Source of the DNA: Dactylosporangium sucinum
GTDB taxonomy: Bacteria > Actinomycetota > Actinomycetes > Mycobacteriales > Micromonosporaceae
Direction: 5' to 3'
NCBI RefSeq assembly: GCF_014647515.1
Contig: NZ_BMPI01000057.1
Coordinates: 293 to 64,292 of the forward strand
Length of the DNA stretch: 64,000 nucleotides
Shown here: piece after piece, positions 56,461-64,000 of the stretch
Numbering within the stretch: position 1 is the first letter of the stretch
Layout of the letters: each line of letters begins with the position of its first letter
Translations under genes and position numbers: made by a program
Notes under the pieces: generated by a model
Database searches by the model: none
Seen by the model: the letters and a program-made list of their open reading frames with translations, nothing else
Told to the model about the DNA's origin: nothing

Positions 56461-59400
56461 GTGGTAGGTGGACGGTGGCAGTTCTGGGTCGACCGTGGTG
56501 GCACGTTCACCGACATCGTCGCCAGGACGCCGGACGACGGCCGGCTGGTGACCCGCAAGCTGTTGTCGGACAACCCCGCACGCTACGCGGACGCGGCGGT
56601 CGCCGGAATCCGGGAGCTGCTCGGTGTTCCCGATGCGGTGTCGATCCCGGTCGACCGGATCGAGGCGGTGCGGATGGGGACCACCGTCGCCACGAACGCG
56701 CTGCTGGAGCGCAGCGGTGAACGCACAGCGCTGGTCATCACCGAAGGCTTCGGCGACGCGCTGCGTATCGGCTACCAGAACCGGCCACGCATCTTCGACC
56801 GGCACATCGTGCCGCCGGAGGTGCTGTACGAGCGCGTGATCGAGGTGGACGAACGGGTGTCGGCCGACGGCACCGTGCTGCGCTCGCCGGATGTCGACCG
56901 GTTGGCCGCCGACCTGCGGCGTGCGTATGACGACGGCATCCGTGCGGTAGCGGTGGTCTGCCTGCACAGCCACCTGTACCCGGCGCACGAACGGGAGGTC
57001 GGGACGCTGGCGGAGCGGATCGGCTTCGGCCAGGTCTCGTGCTCCAGCGAGGTGAGCCCGTTGATGAAGCTGGTGCCGCGTGGCGACACCACGGTCGTCG
57101 ACGCGTACCTGTCGCCGGTGCTGCGCCGGTACGTCGCGGCGGTGGCGGAGCAACTGCACGGCGTACGGCTGATGTTCATGCAGTCCAACGGCGGCCTGGC
57201 TGAGGCCGGGCACTTCCGTGGCAAGGACGCGATCCTGTCCGGTCCGGCCGGTGGCATCGTCGGCATGGTGCGCATGTCGCAGCTGGCCGGCTTCGACCAG
57301 GTGATCGGCTTCGACATGGGCGGCACCTCCACGGACGTGTCGCACTACGCCGGTGAGTACGAGCGGGTCTTCCACACCCAGATCGCGGGTGTGCGGCTGC
57401 GCGCCCCCATGATCGACATTCATACCGTCGCGGCGGGAGGCGGGTCGGTCCTGCACTTCGACGGCGCCCGCTACCGCGTCGGGCCGGACTCCGCGGGTGC
57501 CGACCCGGGGCCGGCCTGCTACCGCAACGGCGGCCCGCTCACTGTCACCGACGCCAACGTGATGCTCGGCCGGATCCAGCCCTCGACGTTCCCCCGGGTC
57601 TTCGGTCCGGACGGCGACCAGGCGCTGGATGCCGAGGTGGTGCGACGGCGGTTCGCCGACCTGACCGCGGCCATCGCCCGGCAGACCGGCGACGAGCGCA
57701 CCCCGGAGCAGGTCGCCGAGGGATACCGGCAGATCGCGGTCGCGAACATGGCCAACGCGGTGAAGCGGATCTCGGTACAGCAGGGCCGTGACGTCACCGG
57801 GTACGTGCTCACGACGTTCGGCGGCGCCGGTGGGCAGCACGCGTGCTCGGTGGCCGACTCGCTCGGCATCCGCACCGTGCTCGTGCCGCCGATGGCCGGT
57901 GTGCTGTCCGCGCTCGGCATCGGCCTCGCCGACACCACCGCGATGCGCGAACAGTCGGTGGAGAGCTGCCTGGAGCCCGCTGCGCTGCGACGACTGACCG
58001 ATGTCGCCGACGCTCTGGAGGCGGCGGCACGCGCGCAGCTGGTGGACGAGGACGTGCCGGCCCGGCGCATCCGGGTGCATCGGCGCGTGCACCTGCGCTT
58101 CGAGGGCACCGACACCGCGCTGCCGGTCGGGCTCGCCGGGTTGGACGCGATGGTGGCGTCGTTCCGGACGGCGTACCGGCGCATGTACGCGTTCCTCATG
58201 GACCGGCCGCTGATCGTCGAGGCGGTCTCGGTCGAGGCGGTCGGGCTGACGGAGCCCCCGGACCTCTCCCGGTTGGGGGAACCCACCGGCGCATCGAGTC
58301 GAGCCGACGCCGACGCCAACGCCCAGGATGTCACCACGACCCGTCTGTACACCGGCGGCGCCTGGCGCGAGGTGCCGCTGCACGAGCGGGATCGCCTGCG
58401 CCCCGGCGACACCGTCGACGGCCCGGCCATCGTGGCCGAGGCGGACGCGACCACGGTGCTCGACGACGGCTGGCGGGCGACGGTGACGAAGTTCGGCCAC
58501 CTGCTCCTGGGGCGGGTACGGCCGGGCGCGCAGGCATCCGGGGCGACCGCCCGGGTCGATCCGGTACTGCTGGAGATCTTCAACAACCTCTTCATGTCGA
58601 TCGCCGAGCAGATGGGCGCCCGGCTGGAGTCGACCGCGCAGTCGGTGAACATCCGGGAGCGGCTGGACTTCTCGTGCGCACTGTTCGACCCGGACGGCGG
58701 TCTCGTGGCCAACGCGCCGCACATCCCCGTCCACCTCGGCTCGATGGGCGTCAGCGTCAAGGAGGTCATCCGTCGCCGCCGCACCGGTATGCGGCCCGGC
58801 GACGTGTACGCGATCAACGACCCGTACCACGGCGGCACCCACCTGCCCGACATCACCGTCGTCTCCCCCGTCTTCGGCGCCGACCGGCGCGAGGTCCTGT
58901 TCTACGTGGCGTCCCGGGGCCACCACGCAGAGATCGGCGGGCTCACGCCCGGTTCCATGCCCGCGGCCAGCCGCGACGTCCACGAGGAGGGCGTGCTGTT
59001 CGACACCTGGCCGTTGGTCGAGGGCGGCCGGTTCCGCGAGGAGGAGACGCTCCGGCTGCTCACCGAGGCGCCGTACCCCTCCCGGAACCCGGCGACCAAC
59101 CTCGCCGACCTGCGCGCCCAGATCGCCGCGAACGCCAAGGGCGTCGAAGAGGTGGAACGGATGATCGACCACTTCGGCCTCGACGTGGTCCAGGCGTACA
59201 TGCGGCACGTCCAGGACAACGCCGAGGAGGCGGTGCGGCGCGTCATCGACGCCCTCGGCGACGGCGAGTACCGCTACGAGATGGACTCGGGGGCGACGAT
59301 CGCGGTGCGGATCACGGTGGACCACGCCGGCCGCGCCGCGACCATCGACTTCAGCGGCACGTCACCGCAGCTGGCGACGAACTTCAACGCCCCCTCGTCG

Positions 59401-60084
59401 GTCGTCACCGCGGCGGTGCTGTACGTCTTCCGGACGCTGGTCACCGACGAGATCCCGCTCAACGACGGTTGCCTGCGCCCGCTGCGCATCGTGGTACCCG
59501 CCGGTTCGATGCTCGCGCCCAGCTACCCCGCGGCCGTGGTCGCCGGCAACGTCGAGACGTCACAGGCGATCGTCGGCGCGCTCTACGCCGCGCTCGGCGT
59601 CCAGGCCGAAGGGTCCGGGACGATGAACAACGTCAGCTTCGGCAACGCGCGACACCAGTACTACGAGACCGTCGCCTCCGGCTCCGGCGCCGGCGACGGG
59701 TTTGGCGGGGCCTCGGTGGTGCAGACGCACATGACGAACTCCAGGCTGACCGACCCCGAGGTCCTCGAATGGCGCTTCCCGGTGCTCCTCGAGGAGTTCG
59801 CCGTGCGGCGCGGCAGCGGCGGCGCCGGACGGTGGCGGGGCGGCGACGGTGCGGTACGCCGCATCCGGTTCCGCGAGCCGATGACCGTCAGCACACTGTC
59901 CGGCCACCGGCGCGTGCCGCCGTACGGCCTGGCCGGCGGCTCCCCCGGCGCGCTCGGTGCCAACCGCGTGGAACGCGCCGACGGCAGCGTCGTCCGCCTC
60001 GCCGGCTGCGACTCGGTCGATGTCGAGCCAGGCGACGTGCTGGTCGTCGAGACACCCGGCGGCGGCGGATACGGCAACTCGTGA
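56461..60084 (+). CDS. fused hydantoinase A/B (5-oxoprolinase family)
   Basis: This 1207-residue protein joins the HyuA ATPase half (about 1-690; VDRGGTFTDIVAR, GTTVATNALLER, GFDMGGTSTDVS, ANMANAVKRISVQQGRD, FGGAGGQHA) to the HyuB half (about 695-1207; VDPVLLEIFNNLFMSIAEQMG, NDPYHGGTHLPDIT, HHAEIGG, GETPGGGGYG-like end). The fusion is the form of eukaryotic-type 5-oxoprolinase, which opens 5-oxoproline to glutamate with ATP; other members are hydantoinases or acetone carboxylase-like. The start is GTG at 56461 after GGAGGGGG. No transport or glutathione gene is adjacent to fix the substrate. Confidence 0.93.
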   Translation: MVGGRWQFWVDRGGTFTDIVARTPDDGRLVTRKLLSDNPARYADAAVAGIRELLGVPDAVSIPVDRIEAVRMGTTVATNALLERSGERTALVITEGFGDALRIGYQNRPRIFDRHIVPPEVLYERVIEVDERVSADGTVLRSPDVDRLAADLRRAYDDGIRAVAVVCLHSHLYPAHEREVGTLAERIGFGQVSCSSEVSPLMKLVPRGDTTVVDAYLSPVLRRYVAAVAEQLHGVRLMFMQSNGGLAEAGHFRGKDAILSGPAGGIVGMVRMSQLAGFDQVIGFDMGGTSTDVSHYAGEYERVFHTQIAGVRLRAPMIDIHTVAAGGGSVLHFDGARYRVGPDSAGADPGPACYRNGGPLTVTDANVMLGRIQPSTFPRVFGPDGDQALDAEVVRRRFADLTAAIARQTGDERTPEQVAEGYRQIAVANMANAVKRISVQQGRDVTGYVLTTFGGAGGQHACSVADSLGIRTVLVPPMAGVLSALGIGLADTTAMREQSVESCLEPAALRRLTDVADALEAAARAQLVDEDVPARRIRVHRRVHLRFEGTDTALPVGLAGLDAMVASFRTAYRRMYAFLMDRPLIVEAVSVEAVGLTEPPDLSRLGEPTGASSRADADANAQDVTTTRLYTGGAWREVPLHERDRLRPGDTVDGPAIVAEADATTVLDDGWRATVTKFGHLLLGRVRPGAQASGATARVDPVLLEIFNNLFMSIAEQMGARLESTAQSVNIRERLDFSCALFDPDGGLVANAPHIPVHLGSMGVSVKEVIRRRRTGMRPGDVYAINDPYHGGTHLPDITVVSPVFGADRREVLFYVASRGHHAEIGGLTPGSMPAASRDVHEEGVLFDTWPLVEGGRFREEETLRLLTEAPYPSRNPATNLADLRAQIAANAKGVEEVERMIDHFGLDVVQAYMRHVQDNAEEAVRRVIDALGDGEYRYEMDSGATIAVRITVDHAGRAATIDFSGTSPQLATNFNAPSSVVTAAVLYVFRTLVTDEIPLNDGCLRPLRIVVPAGSMLAPSYPAAVVAGNVETSQAIVGALYAALGVQAEGSGTMNNVSFGNARHQYYETVASGSGAGDGFGGASVVQTHMTNSRLTDPEVLEWRFPVLLEEFAVRRGSGGAGRWRGGDGAVRRIRFREPMTVSTLSGHRRVPPYGLAGGSPGALGANRVERADGSVVRLAGCDSVDVEPGDVLVVETPGGGGYGNS

Positions 60085-60121
60085 GCGTTGATCCGTTCGG
60101 GATCCACCGAGTCGGCAACGG

Positions 60122-60790
60122 TCATTTCCTTGCCCGCTTGTTGTGCAGTTCGAGCCATCCGGGCCAGATCCGGCGCGCGACCTCGACGCGGAGTTTGCCG
60201 CCGAGGTGCATGCCGCGGGCCACGCCGCGGTAGCCGGGCAGCACGCCCGATGCGATCAGGATGTGGCCGAGGAGCACCGGCGTCACCAGGTAGGTGGACC
60301 AGCGGTGGATCCGTTGCAGCCAGACGAACGCCGGGCCCCCGTCGACCGCCAGCAGGCCGATGCCGGTGCCGATCAGGGCCGCGAGGAGTACGGTCACGAT
60401 CAGGTTCGCGATGCGTTGGCCCGGGTCGAAGTGGCCGTCGTGCCGGGCGAACCGCCCGGTCAGTGCGGCGACCGGCCAGCGGCGCAGCCAGCGCAGGTCA
60501 CCACGGTCGGCGCGCACCGATTCGGCAAGGAAGGTCCGTGCCGCCCGAGCGCCGACGGTCACGGCGGCGACGGCGAGGCCGGTGAGTGTCCAGCCGGCGT
60601 ACGTGTGGAGGGTGACGTCGGGCACGCCGGTCACCGTGGCGAGCATGCTCGGCCGGCCTTCGTGGCCGGTCGTCAGCCACCAGCCGGTGGCCAGCAGGGC
60701 GAGGACCGTGAGGTACGTGAGGGCGTGGAACCAGCGGGTCGGGCGCGTGTACCGCTCGACCACGTCCGTCCGTTCGGCTTGGCGGGTCAT
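60122..60790 (-). CDS. membrane cytochrome b (b561/FdnI-like)
   Basis: This 222-residue protein has four TM helices with paired haem-ligand His residues: RWFHALTYL (TM1), TLHTYAGW (TM2), and RIHRWSTYLVTPVLLGHILIASGV (TM4), followed by YRGVARGMHLGGK. This is the plan of cytochrome b subunits of formate dehydrogenase, Ni-Fe hydrogenase and thiosulfate reductase. It lies 5 nt after a lipoprotein gene and is likely cotranscribed. No periplasmic dehydrogenase is next to it, so the electron donor is unknown. The ATG at 60790 is the first Met before TM1. Confidence 0.85.
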   Translation of the reverse strand: MTRQAERTDVVERYTRPTRWFHALTYLTVLALLATGWWLTTGHEGRPSMLATVTGVPDVTLHTYAGWTLTGLAVAAVTVGARAARTFLAESVRADRGDLRWLRRWPVAALTGRFARHDGHFDPGQRIANLIVTVLLAALIGTGIGLLAVDGGPAFVWLQRIHRWSTYLVTPVLLGHILIASGVLPGYRGVARGMHLGGKLRVEVARRIWPGWLELHNKRARK

Positions 60791-60795
60791 CGGCG

Positions 60796-61251
60796 TCAGT
60801 AGCCGTACGGACCGTCGCCGGGAGCGCTCGTGCCGGGAGCGCTCGTGCCGGTGCCGCCCGGTGCGCCACCGACGACCACCCTGATCGAAGCTTCGGCGCC
60901 GGCGGGTGAGTGGTTGGCGTTGCGCAGCGACACGTGGAGTGTGTGCTCGCCGGGAGGTGCCTTGGCGATCTGGCCCGTGTCGGACTCGACGATGGTGTAG
61001 TCCGCGTCGTTGTCGTCGAAATACACGTGGACGTGGTGCGCGCCGGACCCGGACGGGCCCAGCGGCACGCTGGCCTGGACCTTGACGGTGAACGGCGCGG
61101 CCACCTGCGCGCCGTCGGCCGGCGAGAGCACCGACACCGTGGGGCCGCCGGCGGCGCCGTCGCTGGAGTCGCATGCGGCCAGGGCGAGCGGCGCCAGCAG
61201 TACCAGCGCGGGCAGGAGCCGGGCCGGGGACCATCGCGTCATAGTCTTCAT
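60796..61251 (-). CDS. lipoprotein, possible metal- or ligand-binding (DUF4399-like)
   Basis: This 151-residue protein has a lipoprotein signal (LVLLAPLALAACDSS; Cys about 27) and a single beta-rich domain: VSVLSPADGAQVAAPFTVKV, HHVHVYFDD, PPGEHTLHVSLRNANHSPAG. These HHVHV and HTLHV...NANH segments resemble DUF4399-type extracytoplasmic domains, which is a weak assignment. A Gly/Thr/Ser-Pro-rich tail follows. It precedes the cytochrome b gene by 5 nt. The start may be 61251 or 61242. Confidence 0.75.
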   Translation of the reverse strand: MKTMTRWSPARLLPALVLLAPLALAACDSSDGAAGGPTVSVLSPADGAQVAAPFTVKVQASVPLGPSGSGAHHVHVYFDDNDADYTIVESDTGQIAKAPPGEHTLHVSLRNANHSPAGAEASIRVVVGGAPGGTGTSAPGTSAPGDGPYGY

Positions 61252-61336
61252 ACCAGTACCTACCGCGGACGCGGTACGGACGGATTGCACCGCGCGCGGC
61301 AGATCCGACTCGCCGGTTCGGTGGGTATTACCTGGT

Positions 61337-61417
61337 ATGGCGGTGAACGACGAAGCGCTGGTCGCCGGCATGGCGACCGGCGACCCCCAGGCCGCCGCGA
61401 CCCTCGTCCGGCGATAA
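61337..61417 (+). pseudogene. ECF sigma factor remnant (N-terminus only)
   Basis: A 26-residue ORF reads MAVNDEALVAGMATGDPQAA followed by ATLVRR and a stop. This is the start of an ECF sigma factor (usually DEALVAxMAxGDxxAAxALVRRY, then region 2). Nothing after it matches; four bases before the stop codon another frame begins to read as the C-terminal part of an anti-sigma protein. The body of the sigma gene and the start of its partner are missing. Confidence 0.6.
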
Positions 61418-61457
61418 CGCACCGCCGGTCGAGCCGCCGGCAGGGTTTGAGAGCACC

Positions 61458-61994
61458 GTGCTGGCCGGACTGGCCCGCGCGGACCCGGCGCGGCGGCGTG
61501 GCCGGTTCGTCGGCGGGCTGCGCCGCCTGCAGCGTTCCGTGGGCCGTTCCGATCCGTCCCGGGCGCACTGGGGACGTCGCCTCATGGTTGGCGCCGCCGC
61601 ACTGTCGCTGGGGGCGGCGGTCGGCGCGGGCGTCGTCTGGCAGCGCACCGAAGCGGATCGCCGGCTCGCCGAGCAGCATCGCCAGACACTCGCGGTGGCG
61701 AACGGCCGATACCTCAAGGCTGCGCGGCTGAGCACCGACGCCGGGGCGCCGGCGGGAACCGTGTTCCTGTACCAGGGTTCGCCGTCCTGGCTGCTGGCCA
61801 CCGTGGTGGACGTGAGCAACGGCCGGTACCAGATGATGGTGGTCGATCGCGAGGGAACGACGCACACCGTGGGAGTTTGCGAGGTCACCAATCGGACCGG
61901 CACCGCCGGCTACCGCATCGACGTGCCGGTCGCCCAGGTCGCCGAGGTCCAGCTGCGAGGTGCCGATGGAACGAGACTCAGCGCACGACTCTGA
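61458..61994 (+). pseudogene. anti-sigma factor-like membrane protein, N-terminus lost
   Basis: This frame encodes LAGLARADPARRR...GRRLMVGAAALSLGAAVGAGVVW (one TM, about 40-62), then an extracytoplasmic domain with GTVFLYQGSPSWLLATVVDV and TAGYRIDVPVA. It matches the C-terminal half of anti-sigma factors paired with ECF sigma genes. The frame continues upstream without a start codon to about 61413 (APPVEPPAGFESTV), joining the sigma remnant. The cytosolic zinc-binding anti-sigma domain is absent. A GTG at 61458 could still start a 178-residue membrane protein, so it may remain expressed. Confidence 0.6.
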
Positions 61995-61997
61995 CCC

Positions 61998-62019
61998 GCC
62001 CCCCACGTGCGGGGCTTTG
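61998..62019. terminator. hairpin between convergent genes
   Basis: GCCCC (61998-62002) pairs with GGGGC (62011-62015) around a loop containing CACGTG, followed by TTTG. It lies 4 nt after the anti-sigma-like stop and 8 nt before the kinase gene stop. Confidence 0.5.
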
Positions 62020-62026
62020 AGCGCGG

Positions 62027-62701
62027 TCAGTGTGTTCGGGTCTCCCAGACCGGCTGCTGGGGCTCATCGTTGTGCACGATGATGTCGACGTGATCGGTCG
62101 GGCGGACCGTCGCGAAGTAGAGCTGCTGGGAAGGAATGTAACGCTCGCGCCAGCGCCGTTCGACGTCGGCCCGAGATGACACCAGGCGCTCTCGGATCAC
62201 GGCACGATCCACGGTCTTCTCGAGCGCGGTCGACACGAAGATGCGCAGGTCCCACCGATCAAACAGCTCCGGACGCATGAGGAAGACGCCGTCGAAGACC
62301 AGCACGGCGTCGGCGGGGGCAGTCGTGACCGGCGGGGACAGCGGAGTATCCGCGGCGCGGTCGTAGACCGAGCATTGGAAGCGTCGATCTCCGCCCGGGC
62401 CGAGCGGATCGAGCAGAACGCGGTTCAGCGCGTCGTAGTCGTGGGTGTCGAAGTAGCAGCCTTCGGCCGAATACTCGCCGCGCGGATAGCGCTGTGCCCG
62501 GGGGAAGAGGAAGTCGTCGATCGTCGCGCGGATGACGTCGCGGCCCTGTGCGCGCAAGACGACGGCCAGCTCGTCCGCGAGCGTGGTCTTGCCTGCGGCG
62601 GGCGGCCCGTCGACGGCAACCCGCGTCGGGTGCGCGACGGTGACGGACCCGACCGCCGCAGCCAACCGGTCGAGCACCTCGTCGCGGGTACGTTGGTCCA
62701 T
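62027..62701 (-). CDS. uridine kinase-like P-loop NTPase
   Basis: This 224-residue protein has Walker A VDGPPAAGKTTLADELA, IRATIDDFLFPRAQRY with the Asp-Asp-Phe motif of uridine kinase-type enzymes, YFDTHDYDALN, and VLVFDGVFLMRPEL, a Walker B-like strand. R-rich ERLVSSRADVERRWRERY forms the lid. It probably phosphorylates a nucleoside or a small hydroxyl compound; the family is broad. The ATG at 62701 has GGACGGGGCAGG before it. It converges with the anti-sigma-like gene. Confidence 0.87.
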   Translation of the reverse strand: MDQRTRDEVLDRLAAAVGSVTVAHPTRVAVDGPPAAGKTTLADELAVVLRAQGRDVIRATIDDFLFPRAQRYPRGEYSAEGCYFDTHDYDALNRVLLDPLGPGGDRRFQCSVYDRAADTPLSPPVTTAPADAVLVFDGVFLMRPELFDRWDLRIFVSTALEKTVDRAVIRERLVSSRADVERRWRERYIPSQQLYFATVRPTDHVDIIVHNDEPQQPVWETRTH

Positions 62702-62931
62702 GTCCTGCCCCGTCCTTGTCTCGCGAACGTCGCCGTGTCGAGCCGACCCTATGCCCGCCGGCCTTGCCGCGCCCGCCACTCCCCCGAGTGAGCGACGCTA
62801 CCGCCGCCGCCCGCCGTCCGGCCAGCGATGCAGCGTCTCGGCCTGCTGGCGTTCGGACCTCACGTCCGTGGGAACTTGCGGCACCGCCGCGCCGTCTCAG
62901 CCACGATGGACGCGATGACGAGGTGGTGCGC

Positions 62932-63507
62932 ATGTTGAGACGGGTGGCGGCCGTGGTGCTGGTCGGGTTGCTCGCGGTGCTGGCCGGGCCGGCATCGTCG
63001 GCGTGCGCGTGCTCCTGCGCGGCCTTGACCGAGCAGGAGCACCTCGAGCGGGCCGCGTTCGTGTTCGACGGCGACGTGCGCTCGATCGACACGCTCGAGC
63101 CGGAGGCGCGCGGGGACTTCCCGCTGTCGGTGCGGCTCGTGGTCCGAACGGTACACAAGGGAGATGTGGTCGCGGCGGGCGGGCACATCCTCGTGGGCAA
63201 TTCCGGCAACGAGGCGTCCTGCGGCTACACGTTCGAGCCGGGCAAGCGCTACCGGGTCTATGCGACGCAGCAGGGTCCGCGGTTCGTCACGAGCCTGTGC
63301 GCCGGCAACCGGGAGCTCGGCCCCGCCACGACCGGCGATCCCGCGTGGTTGGCGGAGCCCGCGTCGCCGGCCGCCGGCACCCCGCCGCGCGACGATCGAG
63401 CCTCCGCGATCACGCTGACGCTCCTCGTGGCCAGCGCGGCCGGGGTTGTCGCGGTGGTGATCGGTGTACTGCGGCGCCGCCGGTCAGCGCGGGCCAGCGG
63501 TGCGTGA
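62932..63507 (+). CDS. secreted, C-terminally anchored Cys-rich protein (possible NTR/TIMP-like fold)
   Basis: This 191-residue protein has a signal peptide (MLRRVAAVVLVGLLAVLAGPAS), then ACACSCAALTEQEHLERAAFVFDG, two more Cys (ASCGYTF and TSLCAGN), and a C-terminal TM helix (ITLTLLVASAAGVVAVVIGVL) with a basic stop-transfer tail. The C-x-C-x-C opening followed by EHLERAAFVFDGDV resembles bacterial netrin/TIMP-like domains, a tentative assignment. GAGGTGG precedes the ATG; GTG codons at 62923 and 62926 are alternatives. It would be displayed on the outer face of the cell membrane. Confidence 0.75.
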   Translation: MLRRVAAVVLVGLLAVLAGPASSACACSCAALTEQEHLERAAFVFDGDVRSIDTLEPEARGDFPLSVRLVVRTVHKGDVVAAGGHILVGNSGNEASCGYTFEPGKRYRVYATQQGPRFVTSLCAGNRELGPATTGDPAWLAEPASPAAGTPPRDDRASAITLTLLVASAAGVVAVVIGVLRRRRSARASGA

Positions 63508-63647
63508 GCCGACACGGTAGCGCAGGTTGGTCACTCCGCCGGTGTTCGTCAACGCGACGACACCGGGCTGGTACAACTCACCTGATCCACCTTGGCCACG
63601 TGTGCTCGTGCCGCCTGGCGTTCGCCCGGGGGAAGTATCGTAGGACG

Positions 63648-63986
63648 GTGGTCGACGACGGTACTCGTGCTGAGCTGGAACAGCTGCGTTCAGCCGTCGC
63701 CGGCGAGGTGCACGGGCTCGAGGCCGACCTGCACGCCGTGTTCGAGGCGAGCCAGGACTCCAACGCCGACGACGAGCACGACCCCGAGGGAAGCACGATC
63801 GCCTACGAGCGGGCGCAGCTCACCGCCGTCCTCGCCGCGACCCGCCGCCGACTGGCCGACCTGGACGAGGCCCTGGCTCGTCTGGACTCAGGCGTCTATG
63901 GCATCTGCGAACGCTGTGGCCGCCCGATCCCCGCCGGTCGCCTCGCCGCCCGCCCGTTCGCTCGCACCTGCGTCACCTGCGCCTGA
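63648..63986 (+). CDS. DksA/TraR-type C4 zinc finger protein
   Basis: This 112-residue protein has an N-terminal coiled coil (about 5-75, with the DDEHDPEGSTIAYERAQL stretch) and a C-terminal zinc finger CERCGRPI...CVTC, with the four Cys near residues 87-111 and the typical LDSGVYGICERCG before it. In proteobacteria DksA acts at the RNA polymerase secondary channel; actinobacterial short forms are less understood. Its coiled-coil tip lacks an obvious DxxDxA motif. The start is GTG at 63648, after AGGACG. It lies 140 nt after the secreted protein gene. Confidence 0.87.
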   Translation: MVDDGTRAELEQLRSAVAGEVHGLEADLHAVFEASQDSNADDEHDPEGSTIAYERAQLTAVLAATRRRLADLDEALARLDSGVYGICERCGRPIPAGRLAARPFARTCVTCA

Positions 63987-64000
63987 ACCGGCGCCCACTC

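Noticed and set aside
56314..59325. Long minus-strand open frame opposite the hydantoinase fusion
   Set aside because: No domain and biased composition; the plus-strand protein is continuous with known motifs.
1..64000. tRNA, rRNA, riboswitch, insertion sequence or integrase genes
   Set aside because: Reading both strands I saw no convincing cloverleaf, rRNA segment, riboswitch core or transposase/integrase motif; small RNAs cannot be excluded by eye.

Overview
The window reads as the chromosome of a very GC-rich actinobacterium. Codon third positions are almost all G or C, and GTG starts and 1-4 nt start/stop overlaps are frequent. The gene repertoire (LAL-type regulator, CBS-BON proteins, Acg-type nitroreductases, CtpH/CtpI-like double P-type ATPase) fits Micromonosporaceae or a close relative; the genus is an inference and I cannot fix it from sequence alone. 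No rRNA, tRNA, CRISPR array, transposase or phage gene was seen.

Positions 1 to about 38,500 form a dense hypoxia/dormancy-type island. Its genes are relatives, family by family, of the Mycobacterium tuberculosis DosR (DevR) regulon: tandem universal stress proteins (578, 6831, 12176, 33836, 34708), five Acg-type nitroreductases (4429, 5408, 9009, 13075, 26676), CBS-BON proteins (7652, 11292, 16161, 30374), a PNPOx-fold flavoprotein (8413), a CtpF-like P-type ATPase followed by a ribosome hibernation factor (1505, 3997), a DUF1876 protein (27665), a GH65 phosphorylase (27938), a site-2 protease with CBS domains (35584) and the end of pyruvate phosphate dikinase (1-557). Near-palindromic 14-mers close to the DosR box consensus, with a TTCGGCCC or GGCCC half, sit upstream of many of these units (1456, 8398, 8876, 12016-12121, 31109, 37502). 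In the middle (16816-26503, minus strand) lies a tightly coupled operon hypF-hypC-hypD-hypE-hyhB-CNB-hyhG-hyhS-hyhL-protease encoding a group 3b-type NAD(P)-linked [NiFe] hydrogenase and most of its maturation machinery; hypA and hypB are not in the window. An HisKA_3 sensor kinase (14125-16038) is next to it, but no response regulator is present.

Positions 38,500 to about 46,400 hold polX, a block of four 64-69 bp hairpin-bearing tandem repeats, then a unit of a 35-residue membrane peptide, a 143-residue membrane protein, a giant P-type ATPase with a degenerate first half, and a second stand-alone cyclic-nucleotide-binding-fold protein whose ligand pocket is altered like that of the one in the hydrogenase operon.

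From 46,400 to the end the content is more mixed: divergent AraC and LAL regulators, a small oxidoreductive/esterase/methyltransferase cluster, a KdpD-like protein with a destroyed kinase core, a PhoU-like protein, a fused hydantoinase/5-oxoprolinase, a cytochrome b with a lipoprotein, a uridine-kinase-like NTPase, a secreted Cys-rich protein and a DksA/TraR-type zinc finger protein.

Three loci (AdhE at 6402-6825, an SDR at 52455-52550, an ECF sigma/anti-sigma pair at 61337-61994) retain the two ends of a gene or gene pair while the middle is missing. This is a repeated internal-deletion pattern that I consider one of the odder features of the window.
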